A program made the position numbers and the translations under genes. The notes under the pieces are model-generated. The model was not told the DNA's origin and ran no database searches. It was given only the letters and a program-made list of their open reading frames with translations. Positions 40,649-50,659 of a stretch of 64,000 bases of DNA are shown piece by piece; the stretch's first letter is position 1; each line of letters opens with the position of its first letter. The stretch comes from Symbiodinium natans (Eukaryota; Sar; Dinophyceae; Suessiales; Symbiodiniaceae), in NCBI GenBank assembly GCA_905221605.1, contig CAJNDS010002807.1, positions 1-64,000 on the forward strand, given 5' to 3'.

Positions 40649-41228
40649 CCCCGCACCCCTGGGCCCAACTCCCTGCTCCGAGGATCTCTCTGCCGCCGAG
40701 GTGGCCCAGATGGCAGCCCCCCCGGCGACGCCTCGGGCCTCGAGGAGCTCAGGGCGTTTCTAGCACCATTTTTCTGAAGAACCCCCCAAAAATAAGGAGA
40801 AAAAAAAAGCGGTGATCCCTTTGTTGCCCCTTTTTAAGGAAGAGTCTTTTCTTTTCATATTTGAGTGTATGGCAGTTGCTTTGAAGATTCTTTTGGTATC
40901 CCGGCCCACTTTTCGGCTTGGACCTCTTACAGAAGAAAAGTGCAGGAGGCACGACTTCGTCCTCTGTGCGAACGTGGCAGGCCTGCCTTGCGAAGTTCGC
41001 GCCTTCTGAACTACTAATTGCTTCAGAACCCCCAAAAATATACATATTTTTTCTTTCTATAAGGCTAAAAGGGTCATTATTTAGTATTTTCTGGGGTTCT
41101 CAAGCAAATAGTAGTGAACGGAGATGCTTAGTTGCCCCATTGGCAGGAACGCTGGGCAGCTCGCTGCAGGCGGCCAAGGCATCCTTTTGCTGGGCTGACA
41201 GCTTGGAGTTCCCTCCAATTCCTGCGCT
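40649..41228. other. No firm gene; weak exon candidate at its start
   Basis: After CTAAG one frame (DGSPPGDASGLEELRAFLAP) is open to about 40770, without a TTTAGGG array on the right. The remainder is unremarkable. Confidence 0.3.
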
Positions 41229-41343
41229 AAACCCTTATCCCTTAACCCTCAACCCTCAACCCGCAACCCTAAACCCTAAACCCTAAATCACGAGCCCGGA
41301 GCCCCAAACCCTAAACCCTAAACCCTAAACCCTAAACCCTGAA
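41229..41343. repeat. CCCTAAA array, two blocks
   Basis: Degenerate CCCTCAA block, then CCCTAAA copies. Confidence 0.9.
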
Positions 41344-41649
41344 AGCCCCTGCCCTAAGCCCCCTGGCCTCCGTCATTCGAGCTCCAGGCCTTCTTCACCA
41401 TTGCCTCCAGGCTTCAGCAGAGGCATCGGACTTCTGGGGCCTATAGGTCTCGCATGCTTCAGGTGTTAGGGCAGTCCTTAAGTATCTCAACGCTGGACAA
41501 TTTTGATGAGCTATTCCTGCCCTCGCAGCAGATTCGGGTGTCTATCACGCATGACGTTCTTAGGTTCCTGCGCAGGAAACCATGCAATTGGGGAAGCTGG
41601 GGGAGGGGGAAGGGGGGTGGGTGGGGATGAGAACGTTCATGTCAAACCT

Positions 41650-41875
41650 GCTTTCAGTTTCCGAATCTGCGCGTTCGAGTTTCCTGAATCAGCGGTTCTT
41701 AGCTTCCAGAATCTGCGGTCTCCAGTTTCCCGAATCCCCGGTTTCCCAGTTTCCTGAATCGGCGGGTTTCCCGAATCCTGGTTTCCCCGAATCCGTGCGT
41801 TTTTGTTTCCGAATCTGCGTTTTCCAGTTTCCGAATCCGCATGTTTTCAGTTTCCAAATCCGCCTCTGACCCTTG
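41650..41875. repeat. Diverged minisatellite around TTTCCGAATC
   Basis: About a dozen units of 16-24 bases share (A)GTTTCC(T/C)GAATC. Frames over it are artefacts. Confidence 0.8.
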
Positions 41876-42250
41876 GTTTGGGAGTGTTCCTATGCCCAAC
41901 CTTGTAAGTAGAACAGGGTTCGAAAGAGTCATTCTGGTATATTTACAAAGAGACCATAGGGGAAATACTATTGGTCATTATTCCGACCTCTTCAGAAACG
42001 TTCTCTTGTCAACTGAGCGAGTGCCTGGCTCTGACACCCTAGATGCCCTGGGAGTTTGCCACGGCCTTTGCATTTGGGACCCACCAGCTACGTGCGAACG
42101 CCCTTCGACCCCCCGCCATGCGCAGTATTTTGTTGGATTCCAGACCTCCGTGCCTTAAACTTCGAAGTTGCTAGATCCATCAGATTGCTAGGGGTAGCAC
42201 AGGAACGGTGAAGCACGTGTTTAATGAACTGCTTGCTTCTGGCGATGCAG

Positions 42251-42455
42251 GGGATGGCGGGTTCGCGTGGTTCTACCGGCCGTCGGCGGCACCGAATTTG
42301 ACAACTTTCGCCTGGATGAGAAGAATGGCACCTCCTTGGGCAGGGTGCTGGATTTGCCACTCGGTGCCTTCTCTAGTGTGGAACTTGCGATACTGTCACT
42401 GTCGGTTCAAAAGGCTCTCGTCGAGCTTAGCAGTTTCTGCTGCTCTGCAGAATGA
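42251..42455 (+). CDS. Terminal exon candidate of an unknown gene
   Basis: After GGCGATGCAG one frame reads GWRVRVVLPAVGGTEFDNFR and LDEKNGTSLGRVLDLPLGAF, then a hydrophobic helix AILSLSVQKALVEL, and ends at TGA, just before a CCCTAAA array (42464). The acceptor is good and the frame runs 67 codons with balanced composition. No domain was recognised, and no upstream exon was assigned. Confidence 0.5.
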
Positions 42456-42463
42456 ACATCCCT

Positions 42464-42520
42464 TAAACCCGAAACCCTAAACCCTAAACCCTAAAGCCCT
42501 TAACCCTAAACCCTAAACCG
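42464..42520. repeat. CCCTAAA array
   Basis: Seven copies right after the stop codon of the preceding exon candidate. Confidence 0.9.
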
Positions 42521-43106
42521 TATGCAGTTCTCTCATCATGATTTTTGATGAGTCAAGTTCGCCTTAGACAGCTGTGGTGGTACGCAACGTGTTGTGTTGG
42601 TGGACTTGCCACCATCTCAGCCCAAGCCCTGGATGCATACAGTCCTTTCATGATCACCATGTGGGGGTTTACAATATTCGGGGTACCCTGTACCCTTTTG
42701 GGAGTCCTTTAAGAGGATTATATGGTAGTTTAGGGGTATATAAGGGGTACCCCCTATGTTGGGAAATCCCCAATGTGGTGGCCTCAACGGCGTTCCAACT
42801 TGCAAACGCCCTCTGTGCTTTCGTCGTGCACACTTTCTCGCGGGTCAAGGACACCGCTTCGCAAGCTCTTGGACATTGACGAGGATCCTCTTCGTTCCTG
42901 TGGCTCATACTAGTTGTATTCTAGTATGGTCCCTCTATGATTGTACTATAATGCCTCTCAAAGCCCTATTCTAATTCGAATGCTGCGGAGGACTCTGGCG
43001 CCTCGATCGAGCCGCGGAAGAAGGTTTGCTGGGAGAAGGGCTGTGACGTCTCTGTGCCACTCGGCAACTCTGCGGCCCAGGACGCACTGTGTATTTCCGA
43101 CGTTGG
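42521..43106. other. No supported gene; short palindromic GGGGTACCC motifs
   Basis: At 42680-42770, GGGGTACCCTG and GGGGTACCCCC flank a TTTAAGAGGATTATATGG core. This may be another small fold-back element. Confidence 0.4.
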
Positions 43107-43143
43107 AGGGTTTAGGGTTTAGGGTTTAGGGTTTAGGGTTTAG
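43107..43143. repeat. TTTAGGG array
   Basis: Five copies. Confidence 0.9.
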
Positions 43144-43213
43144 CCTCCTCATGCCGTACCCACACGTGCACCCAAAACGTCGAAATCGATGATGCTCTTG
43201 GTGTCTCCGGTGG

Positions 43214-43510
43214 GCCTGGACGCTCTGTGTGAGAGCCCCCATGGACGTCGGAGTGCGAAACACCACCGTGCTCCACATCGTGCTTTCCCGCCTCGATTCG
43301 CCACATGCTCTGTTGTTCATTTGCATCGCCCTCCCACTCTTTTGGCTGACTGGATGGGTTCGCTACGCGTGTCCGTTCCAAAAGATTTTGCAAAGGGGCG
43401 TTCACGCTTCGGTCCGGTGCAGGTGCTCCTTGTGTTGTGGTGGCATGTGTGCACGGACTGACAGGGTGGCGCAGGGATCCACAGCGGTGGGATTCCAGTG
43501 CTTCCTTTAA
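43214..43510 (+). CDS. Exon candidate with membrane helix and Cys-rich tail
   Basis: After GTGTGAG one frame reads MDVGVRNTTVLHIVLSRLDS, then a helix ALLFICIALPLFWLTGWV, then a cysteine-rich stretch RCRCSLCCGGMC. It runs to a TAA formed at the edge of a TTTAGGG array (43508). Part of the 3' end may be intronic. Confidence 0.4.
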   Translation, partial: AWTLCVRAPMDVGVRNTTVLHIVLSRLDSPHALLFICIALPLFWLTGWVRYACPFQKILQRGVHASVRCRCSLCCGGMCARTDRVAQGSTAVGFQCFL

Positions 43511-43538
43511 GGTTTAGGGTTTAGGGTTTAGGGTTCTG
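43508..43538. repeat. TTTAGGG array
   Basis: Four copies. Confidence 0.9.
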
Positions 43539-43591
43539 AGAGTTTGTAGCGTTATAGGAGGTCGAGAGCAGCTCTTGGGGTGCTCCAATCA

Positions 43592-43741
43592 GTTGGGATG
43601 TTCCCCCTTATACTAACAGTCCTTAATCAGGATTCTATTAGGGGGGGGCACTAGAATCCGTACTCAAGTACCCCCTGTATCCCCTGTAGCGACTATAACA
43701 GGGACATAAGGGGGTACCAGAATTCCTCTGAAGGACTGTCG
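43592..43741. mobile_element. MITE-like element A, copy 2 (diverged)
   Basis: The left end GATGTTCCCCCTTATACTAA with CAGTCCTTAA is intact. The interior is expanded and the right end is eroded, retaining GAAGGACTGTC. Confidence 0.6.
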
Positions 43742-43969
43742 GAGTGGTCTTGGAGTGATTTGCAGATTTTTAGTTCAGCCGCCCTCCTATTCCCGGAGCC
43801 GCTACAGAGGTTCAGTCTGGTGAATGTCCGGAATGAGCAGCTCCGAACTGTGACAGTTCCGCACATCTGGCTAGGCGCGGCGGGAAGCCTTTGAGGAAGC
43901 CTGTAGCTGGGGTTCTAGGGTTGTTCGGGCCGGTGTCTATTTAAGGGTCTACGGGGTGGGAGGGAGTCT

Positions 43970-44099
43970 GCACACCTGTGCGACTGCGGAGCGTTTGTGG
44001 TCCAAGAAAGCCCCTGACAGGGCCCGGGTACGAGCGGTGGATGTTCGAGCAGCTATTCGACAATCTGGGGACACTTGCGCTTCTCGGCCGATGTGCCCC
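43970..44099 (+). CDS. Telomeric-intron gene: upstream exon candidate
   Basis: The frame reads RKPLTGPGYERWMFEQLFDN and LGTLALLGRCA. Ending at CC|GTTGAG leaves two bases, as the next candidate at 44197 requires. It could instead end at 44127, directly at CGG|GTTTAGGG. The start is uncertain, since an in-frame stop lies just upstream of about 43950. Confidence 0.4.
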
Positions 44100-44127
44100 G
44101 TTGAGTCCCTGTTGTTGCTGTTGCCGG

Positions 44128-44169
44128 GTTTAGGGTTTAGGGTTTAGGGTTTAGGGTTTAGGGTTTAGG
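44128..44169. repeat. TTTAGGG array
   Basis: Six copies directly after CCGG. Confidence 0.95.
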
Positions 44170-44196
44170 GAACCCACAAAGCCTTGGTCTACCAAG

Positions 44197-44289
44197 GAAT
44201 GCACCCAACTTCACTGATGTGATCCGCGTGTTCTGGCAGTCCCTGAGCTTGTTAGCGCCCGTGTGTGGAAGTTACGGCAAACGCCCTGT
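44197..44289 (+). CDS. Telomeric-intron gene: exon candidate
   Basis: After CTACCAAG the frame reads NAPNFTDVIRVFWQSLSLLA then PVCGSYGKRP and ends GT|GTGAGATTT in phase 2, which matches the phase-2 start of the exon at 45058. The acceptor could also be CACAAAG at 44181, in the same frame. Confidence 0.45.
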
Positions 44290-44321
44290 GTGAGATTTGC
44301 GGGGTTTCCGGAATATGACGA

Positions 44322-44411
44322 GGGGGTACTTCTGGGGGTCCTTGTTATATGAGGGAATCCTGCTATTTGGGGTCTGAATTCGGGGTCCCTTACTTCGTAA
44401 ACCCCCCATAT
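44322..44411. repeat. Short dispersed element, family B, copy 3
   Basis: GGGGTACTTCTGGGGGTCC, GGAATCCTGCTATTTGGGG and CTTACTTCGTAAACCCC parallel the copies at 20737 and 33252. Confidence 0.5.
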
Positions 44412-44723
44412 GTCTCTTGAAGTCGTGATACCGAGGATGCGCAGCTCCAGCCCCACCGAGTGCAGCCCGTTTGTGTATCCAGACCTGGCATACGAGGCCC
44501 ACATGTCTTGGTTCGGTGGTGGTTTGTGATGCATGACAAGCAGGCTGTTCTAAGGGTCCTTCAAGAAAGGAGTCCCTTGGAAAGGGGGAAACCATACCTA
44601 AAAAAGGGAACCTACATGAACTATGGTGATTTTTGGGACAGGTACTTTGAACAACTACTGTACTCTCTTTGTAAGCTGCAAGTCCTTGCAGACCCCCTTG
44701 CGCCCTGAAAGCCCTCTCGAACC

Positions 44724-45055
44724 CAAACCCTAGGCGACAAGCCTCCCCTACACCCCTACACCCTCAAAACCTAAATAAAAAAAACCTTAAAACCCTAAAC
44801 CCTTATACCTCTTAAAACCCTAAACCCTGAACCCCAAATCCTAAACCCCTACACCACTAAACAAAACCGTCAAACCCTAAACCCTAAAACCCTAAACCTC
44901 TACGCCCTTAACTCCCGAAACCCTTAAAGCCCTAAACCCCAAAAAACCCCAAATTCCCTAAACCCCAAAAACCCCCAAATTCCCTAAAACCCTAAAACCC
45001 TAAACCCTAAACCCTAAACCCTAAACCCTAAACCCTAAACCCCTATCAGAACCCT
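44724..45055. repeat. Degenerate CCCTAAA array
   Basis: Mixed CCCTAAA, CCCCTACA and CCCCAAAA copies, becoming pure CCCTAAA at about 45000-45040. Confidence 0.9.
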
Positions 45056-45057
45056 AG

Positions 45058-45146
45058 ACCCCTCGAGCTGGAGGTGGGCCAGGCCATGCGCCTGAAGCCC
45101 CCAGAGCAAGTCGAGCGCTGCGCGTTCGTCTACGCCCGGGAGCCTA
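45058..45146 (+). CDS. Telomeric-intron gene: exon a
   Basis: The acceptor CCCTAG lies at the edge of the CCCTAAA array. The frame PLELEVGQAMRLKPPEQVER continues CAFVYAREP. It ends CCT A|GTTTAGGG in phase 1, and this phase is met by exon b. The product is not recognised. Confidence 0.55.
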
Positions 45147-45411
45147 GTTTAGGGTTTAGGGTTTAGGGTTTAGGGTTTAGGGTTTAGGGTTTAGGGTTTA
45201 GGGTTTAGGGTTTAGGGTTACTTTCGATAGGGGGCCCCACTTCAAGGGTCCAAGGATGTCTGGGGGTTGGGGGTTGAGGGTTTAGGGTCCCCAAACCCCA
45301 AACCCCAAACCCCAAACCCCAAACCCCAAACCCCAAACCCTAAACCCTAAACCCTAAACCCCAAACCCCAAATCCTAAACCCTAAACCCTAAACCCCGGG
45401 GTCGAAGTGAG
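45147..45411 (+). other. Telomeric intron 1: TTTAGGG start, C-rich array near the end
   Basis: It begins GTTTAGGG (array 45147-45222) and ends GAAGTGAG after a CCCCAAA/CCCTAAA array (45290-45397). The terminal arrays are inverted copies that could pair in the RNA. Confidence 0.55.
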
Positions 45412-45505
45412 CTCCCCAGGTCGGCCCCATCATCCGCCGGGATCGGCTCTGGCACTTGCGCCCGGGTCCCAACTACACGCAGCGCCTTGGGCTGGAGTTT
45501 CAGAG
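45412..45505 (+). CDS. Telomeric-intron gene: exon b
   Basis: The frame PQVGPIIRRDRLWHLRPGPN continues YTQRLGLEFQ, and the exon ends CAGAG|GCAAGC, a GC donor, in phase 2. GC donors are usual in dinoflagellates. Entry is in phase 1, matching exon a. Confidence 0.55.
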
Positions 45506-46069
45506 GCAAGCATAGGCTAGGGTAGAGGGTTTGGGGTTTTGGGGTTTAGGGTTTTGGGTTTGGGGTTTAGGGTTTGGGTTTGGGGTTTAGGGTTTAGGGT
45601 TTCGGGTTTGGGGCTTGGGTTTAGGGCCCCTCCGCCCATGAATACCAGCATAACAGTTGTGTGGAGCTACCGGAGACAATGGTGGTCCGGAGGCATGGTC
45701 GAAAAAAAACGAAACAAAGAAAGCAAGCAAAAACATCAACATTTCTGGGCACGAGTACTGAAGCCAAATACACCAAGCACCAAGAGAATTAACATATCTG
45801 AGCGCTAGCGCTGACACCAAAAAACTAGCAAAAACCAAGCGAACACAAATATTCCGGGCACCAGTCTGCCGGGCGCCAAGTTCTAGTCCTTGTCTTCAGT
45901 TGTTTTGCTGTCAGTACTAGTGCTCAGATGTTTTTCGGGCCTGGGCCTGAGGAGTGTATGGCAGGCTCTTCGGGCTCAGAACGACCCAGAAACCTTAACC
46001 CTAAACCCTAAACCCTAAACCCTAAACCCTAAACCCTAAACCCTAAACCCTAAAGCCTAAAGCCTAAAG
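45506..46069 (+). other. Telomeric intron 2 (GC-AG)
   Basis: A TTTAGGG-type array at 45526-45627, filler, then a CCCTAAA array at 45989-46069 ending CCTAAAG. Confidence 0.5.
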
Positions 46070-46181
46070 CTTCTTTCCGTTGAGAGGGTTTGTTGAAGGA
46101 CTCTTTGAGTTCGGCCCGGGAGAGGTCCGTGAGCTCCCTGACAATCCAGGGTCGCAAAACCTTGGACCTTGTGACAACTTG
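46070..46181 (+). CDS. Telomeric-intron gene: exon c
   Basis: It enters in phase 2 and reads FFPLRGFVEGLFEFGPGEVR then ELPDNPGSQNLGPCDNL. It ends AACTTG|GTTTAGGG in phase 0. This is the only frame open over the whole interval, and it is the one demanded by both neighbours. Confidence 0.6.
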
Positions 46182-46779
46182 GTTTAGGGTTTAGGGTTTA
46201 GGGTTTAGGGTCTATAACAACAAGATCATGGTAGAACTTGATATAGCATAGTATAGCATAACATGACATATACTATAACATAAAATGACCTCATGTATGA
46301 CAATACAAAGCAACTGTGCACACAACCCAGCAGAATGTAGCATGGCATAACATGATGAACATCATATAGCAAACACAGAACAACTGTGCGCCCAACACCA
46401 TGACGTAGCCTAATATAGCATGATGTAACATATCGTAATGTAACATAATAGAACGCAACAACATGATGTCATACAATGTCGTAATGAAACATGCCATACC
46501 GTAGTAAAAGCCATCTTTCATCATGGGTTTCCCTTCCACCCCATACTACCCCCCCTAGATTCCCCCCTTAAATGAGCTTGATTAGGCTTAAGTGTCCCTA
46601 AATAGGCTTAATTATGGGGGGGCAAGGTAGTCGAGAGGGGGGGAGCAAGGGAACCCATGACTCTAACCCTAAAACCCAAACCCCAAACCCCAAACCCCAA
46701 ACCCTAAACCCTAAACCCTCAACCCTAAACCCTAAACCCTAAACCCTAAAACCCTAAAACCCTAAACCCTCCCCATCAG
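46182..46779 (+). other. Telomeric intron 3
   Basis: It begins GTTTAGGG (array to 46213). An AT-rich filler full of ATAGCATAACATGA-type motifs follows to about 46520. A CCCTAAA array at 46665-46768 precedes CATCAG. Confidence 0.55.
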
Positions 46780-46888
46780 GTGGTGTCCGCAGTGCTCGCT
46801 GCCAGACCTTCCCGCCTGGGTGAATGCCACCGGCTGGAGGATTGGCTCGCTACTCAAAGCGTGGCGGGCTCAGGATGTTGCCCTTCGG
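46780..46888 (+). CDS. Telomeric-intron gene: exon d
   Basis: It enters in phase 0 and reads VVSAVLAARPSRLGECHRLE then DWLATQSVAGSGCCPS, ending CGG|GTTTAGG in phase 1. Another frame (WCPQCSLPDLPAWVN) is also open but does not fit the neighbouring phases. Confidence 0.5.
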
Positions 46889-47261
46889 GTTTAGGTTTTA
46901 GGGTTTAGGAATTAGGGTTTAAGGCTCAGGATGTTGTTTTTAGGGTTTAGGGTTTAGGGTTAAGGGCTGAACATCCTTAAGGCCTAAGCCCGAAGGCCTA
47001 GATCGGATCCTCATGGTCCAGCAGCCCCTCTTAGGGTTGTTCGAGCTTAGGGTCCCCTTGTAGCCAACTTGGATGGGCGGCCTTCTTGTTTGAAAAGCCG
47101 CTCAACGTGTGTAATAGGATATTTTTTGCAGCTCGCACCGTCTTGGGATTCTAGCGCAGAGCCACCCTACACCCTACACCCTAAACCCTAAACCCCAAAC
47201 CCCAAACCGCAAACCCTAAACCCTAACAATCCCCAAGCCCTAAGCCCTGAGCCCCTTGCAG
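46889..47261 (+). other. Telomeric intron 4
   Basis: It begins GTTTAGGTTTTAGGG and contains a second copy of a 14-bp exon sequence (46923-46936), another TTTAGGG block, and a CCCTAAA array at 47168-47226. It ends CCCCTTGCAG. Confidence 0.55.
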
Positions 47262-47349
47262 CTGCCAAGGCAGCAGCTCACCTGCGCCAATTTCTATGTT
47301 CGGCTCCTGGGCCTGAACAGCACGGTGGCTTGGCAGCCAAGAGAGGGTG
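47262..47349 (+). CDS. Telomeric-intron gene: exon e
   Basis: It enters in phase 1 and reads AKAAAHLRQFLCSAPGPEQH then GGLAAKRG, ending GGTG|GTTTAGGG in phase 2. That matches the last exon, giving LAAKRGWPACLTTG across the junction. Confidence 0.55.
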
Positions 47350-47546
47350 GTTTAGGGTTTAGGGTTTAGGGTTTAGGATTAAGGGGTTTAGGGTTTAGGG
47401 GTTTAGGGGTTTAGGGGTTTAGGGTTTAGGGTTTAGGGTTTAGGAATGTTTAGAATGCAATAATCGCCACACCAACAGCAAAAACACTAAGATATCATCA
47501 TGGTGCGAACGGTTTGAATGTTTTGCTATTTTGCACTTCCTTGTAG
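47350..47546 (+). other. Telomeric intron 5
   Basis: It begins GTTTAGGG (array to 47446) and ends with a classical pyrimidine-rich acceptor, CACTTCCTTGTAG. There is no CCCTAAA array at this 3' end. Confidence 0.6.
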
Positions 47547-47751
47547 GCCCGCCTGTCTGACTACTGGACAGCGGCGATGCAAGTGCAAGTGCTGCACTGA
47601 GGAGTTTCTCCAGCTCATCCATGATGGGGCGGCCAAAGGGGGCGTCCCCTTTCAGGCTTCGCGGATCAAGAAAAGGCCATGCCGACTTTGTATGGAGTCC
47701 AACATGGATCCTGGGCATGTGAGCAGTCGCCACAAGTATGATCAGTCATGA
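47547..47751 (+). CDS. Telomeric-intron gene: last exon, Cys-rich
   Basis: Sixty-seven codons read PACLTTGQRRCKCKCCTEEF, LQLIHDGAAKGGVPFQ, RPCRLCMESNMD and HKYDQS before TGA. Clustered cysteines (CKCKCC, CRLC) may bind metal. The frame is clearly protein-like and anchors the phase of all upstream exons. A CCCTAAA array follows at 47757. The protein family was not recognised. Confidence 0.6.
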
Positions 47752-47756
47752 GGCAG

Positions 47757-47807
47757 CCCTAAACCCTAAACCCTAAACCCTATATAAACCCTAAACCCTA
47801 AACCCTA
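47757..47807. repeat. CCCTAAA array
   Basis: Seven copies with the TATATAA break, ending CCCTAG. Confidence 0.95.
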
Positions 47808-47808
47808 G

Positions 47809-47946
47809 ACTCTCGGGCAAACCTCGCGCGCTCGTCAACCAAGGAGATTCTGCAGCGTGCAGCGGCGTCTCCCCTGCTGGTAGCAGAGTACGGCTCCTTC
47901 TGGCCGGACTGGGTGGATTGTTTGCAAGTTGGCACAGCGCAGCTAT
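47809..47946 (+). CDS. Exon candidate after CCCTAAA array
   Basis: After CCCTAG the frame reads SRANLARSSTKEILQRAAAS then PLLVAEYGSFWPDWVDCLQV, ending near GTATGTAT, where an (AT)n palindrome (47944-48010) starts. It may belong to a gene other than the one ending at 47751. Confidence 0.45.
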
Positions 47947-48010
47947 GTATGTATACATATATGTATATATATATATGCATACATACATGGTATATATGTA
48001 GATATATACA

Positions 48011-49550
48011 GCCACACGCCTTTTTCATGTAGTACTGTTTTCGAGGATCCAGGTAGCGCTCCTGGCAGGACACCCCAGCCAAGCAAGTTCTCGCACGTGG
48101 CGCAACCGTGTGGGCCTGAAATGAAACGTCAAGAAGTGATGTCACGCGCAGGAGGGTCTCCGGGGTTTAGGGTTGATGCCAGACTTGTTTTTCGAGGTTG
48201 CCTACCTCCATGGGGACGTCTTGGCACGAATGCGTATGTCAAGCCTGCATGAGAAGGCAGGATTCCGGGAATTGCAGGCTCTCTATCAACCAGCACAAAG
48301 CGAGAGAAGGAAAGGAAGAGAGTGACATGTATGCGACTTGAGTATAAGGAAACATTGGTAGCTTATCTCTTCAAAAATATGTGTGCTGTGCAAGGGATCT
48401 CAGTTGACAGAGCAGCCAGAGCAGGCGAGCGAAGCCGGGTTGGATCCTGGCAGAGACCTTGATACGCGGAACGACGTGGCATTCAGCCTTCTGAGCTGCA
48501 AGGAGATCCTAAACCCTGTTTAAGCCTATACCCTTCGAAACCCTACAAAACCTCACCCTACAATATATGCATATCTATATATATATATATGTATGTATAT
48601 ATATATATGTATACATACATATATATATATATATATATTTTTTTTTTTGTATTCTCCACTGTGTTAGGGATGACATAGCCCGCAAATTCGTGCTACGTGC
48701 TTGCGCACTGCGTCAATGGCGCCGCAGGACGGGGTTATCCACCGCGGAAAGTGTATCGACCACAGAAGCTCGGCAACTTCAGTTGTCCAATCGCATCAGC
48801 CCTGGCAGTATGATGAGAAGCAAGTGTTTGTTGTGAGGAGACAAGTCTCCGGGACTTCCGCTAGTACAAAGTGACACCGAGACATGGCTGCAATAGGCCT
48901 TTTGCCGGTGAGCGCGTTGCTTCTCAGACTTGTCAGGTCAGGAGTCATATCATCAGCTAGCCAGAGTGGCTGGAGTCGACATTGAAGTATGCTTGCTTCA
49001 TTCTCCTTGCTGTTTAGCAGCAGGATTGCTGGCCTGAAGACCATCCCGGATGACGGCAGCCGGATGGATCTTGCTGACATCAGCGACTCCCCAGCGGTTC
49101 ATACCATGGGCACACTTTGCCCAACGACGAGCTCCCAATGGCTCCCGCATGGTGGACGAGCTGCGGACAGAGCTTGCGGCACAATCTGGCTGCAGGTGAA
49201 GCCAGCAGTCCGAGGAGGAGCCAAGGAGGTACTGTGAGCGGGTCCAATCGGATATCCCGTCGGAACCCGGAGATCCTCCCCACATCGAGTTTGCGCCACA
49301 AGACCGCTGCGGGCACTGCAAGAAGAGCGCGAAAAATCATGGCAGTTCCTGGCTTCCTGCTTGGGACATCCTGTGGCGCAGAGAGACGGCAGTGCGCACT
49401 GCAAAAAGCCAGTGAAATTCATGTGCAAGGTGCCAACCTTTTCAACGACTTCAGCTGGGGGGGCCCAGTCCTGCGATCTGTTGCAGCAGTTGCGAACACG
49501 TTAACCTTGCAGGTCTTGTGCATGGTTGGTATCAGAATGGTACATGTTTG
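48011..49550. other. No firm gene
   Basis: A degenerate CCCTAAA patch lies at about 48507-48561 and an (AT)n tract at 48567-48645. A 151-codon plus frame at 49117-49572 is open on both strands and has no domain. Confidence 0.35.
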
Positions 49551-49647
49551 GGGAGGTTCCCCCTTGTGCTGACAGTCCTTAATCGATTATAGTACCCCCC
49601 CCTATTATAATCCCCATAAAGGACTGTTAGTATAAGGGGAACATCCC
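49551..49647. mobile_element. MITE-like element A, copy 3
   Basis: GAGGTTCCCCCTTGTGCTGA with CAGTCCTTAA pairs with AAGGACTGTTAGTATAAGGG. The core is TATAGTACCCCC, as in copy 1. Confidence 0.8.
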
Positions 49648-49796
49648 AGTACAGGTTTATGTAGTCAGTCTATTTTGACTACCTGTCCTCCCGCAGGTAG
49701 TTGTCTAAATCGGTTCCCTTTTGGGGTATTAATTGTAAGGGTGCCCCACTGTAAAATATATCGGGGGTTCCAACAAGGGACCCTAATTTAGAGATA

Positions 49797-49900
49797 AACC
49801 CGAAACCCGAAACCCCAAACCCTAAACCCCGAACCCCGAACCCTAAACCCTAAACCCTAAACCCTAAACCCTAAACCCTAAACCCTAAACCCTAAACCCG
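49797..49900. repeat. CCCTAAA array
   Basis: It contains about 14 copies, the first diverged to CCCGAAA. Confidence 0.95.
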
Positions 49901-49904
49901 TGAG

Positions 49905-50006
49905 CTGTCTTCGTATTCTTATGGCTGCTCTTCACTGGAGGCCCCCAGGCTGCCATGATGAACCTCATGCAGAGCATTGGCCTCAGCATCCGCTGCTTCG
50001 GAGATC
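49905..50006 (+). CDS. Exon candidate, membrane helix
   Basis: After CCCGTGAG the frame reads VFVFLWLLFTGGPQAAMMNL then MQSIGLSIRCFGD, ending GATC|GTCTCTG just before a TTTAGGG array (50018-50056). Confidence 0.4.
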
Positions 50007-50017
50007 GTCTCTGAAAG

Positions 50018-50056
50018 GGTTTAGGGTTTAGGGTTTAGGGTTTAGGGTTTAGGGTT
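50018..50056. repeat. TTTAGGG array
   Basis: Five to six copies. Confidence 0.95.
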
Positions 50057-50502
50057 CTGTTCTTGGTGAGTGTATATAAGGTTCCTTTCCAATGTTGGTG
50101 AGTGTATATATGGGGTGTCCTTTTGGGGGTACAAGAAACATAAACCCTGCTCCATATGCTTTCATTGTTCTGCCTCCGTTGCGCAGCAATTTTTCAAATG
50201 CCTCGATACCACATTGGCCATTCTCTGCGGACTTCCTCCCTCGTCTCTGATGGACATCGACTTCGATGTAGCAGAGATGAGCAGGTCGGGCCGCACTTCA
50301 TGCCATGCATCTAGATAAACTATACGCAAATAGTTATGTATGTACAGCAAAACCATACTTGTGTCAGTTTCAAAGCTTTGCTGCAAGATGCTTCTCAGAA
50401 TCCTGGTGTTGCTGGTGCCCTGTGAGGTGGGTAGTAGGTGACGTGGATGACGATGAGGTCGACCAGCATGCAGCCGGTGAATCGGCGCCTTGGCACTGGG
50501 GG

Positions 50503-50555
50503 GTTAGGGTTTAGGGTTTAGGGTTTAGGGTTTAGGATTTAGGGTCTAGGGTTGA
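50503..50555. repeat. TTTAGGG array
   Basis: Six copies with variants. An acidic coding-like stretch (DVDDDEVDQHAAGESAPWHW) ends right at its left edge, at about 50440-50502. Confidence 0.85.
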
Positions 50556-50659
50556 TTGCATGTTCCGAGAAGAGGGGAACATCGACACCCGTAACATGCC
50601 TTCCCTAGGCCCCATCCCAATTCCAAATTGCAGGCCCAACCTTTTGGTCTCTCTTTAAG

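Noticed and set aside
41582-41932. Frames rich in Phe/Pro/Glu/Ser on both strands
   Set aside because: They follow a diverged TTTCCGAATC minisatellite.
48385-48460. tRNA-like stretch (GATCTCAGTTGACAGAGC ... GGATCC)
   Set aside because: The D-arm-like and T-loop-like pieces do not form a cloverleaf with a paired acceptor.
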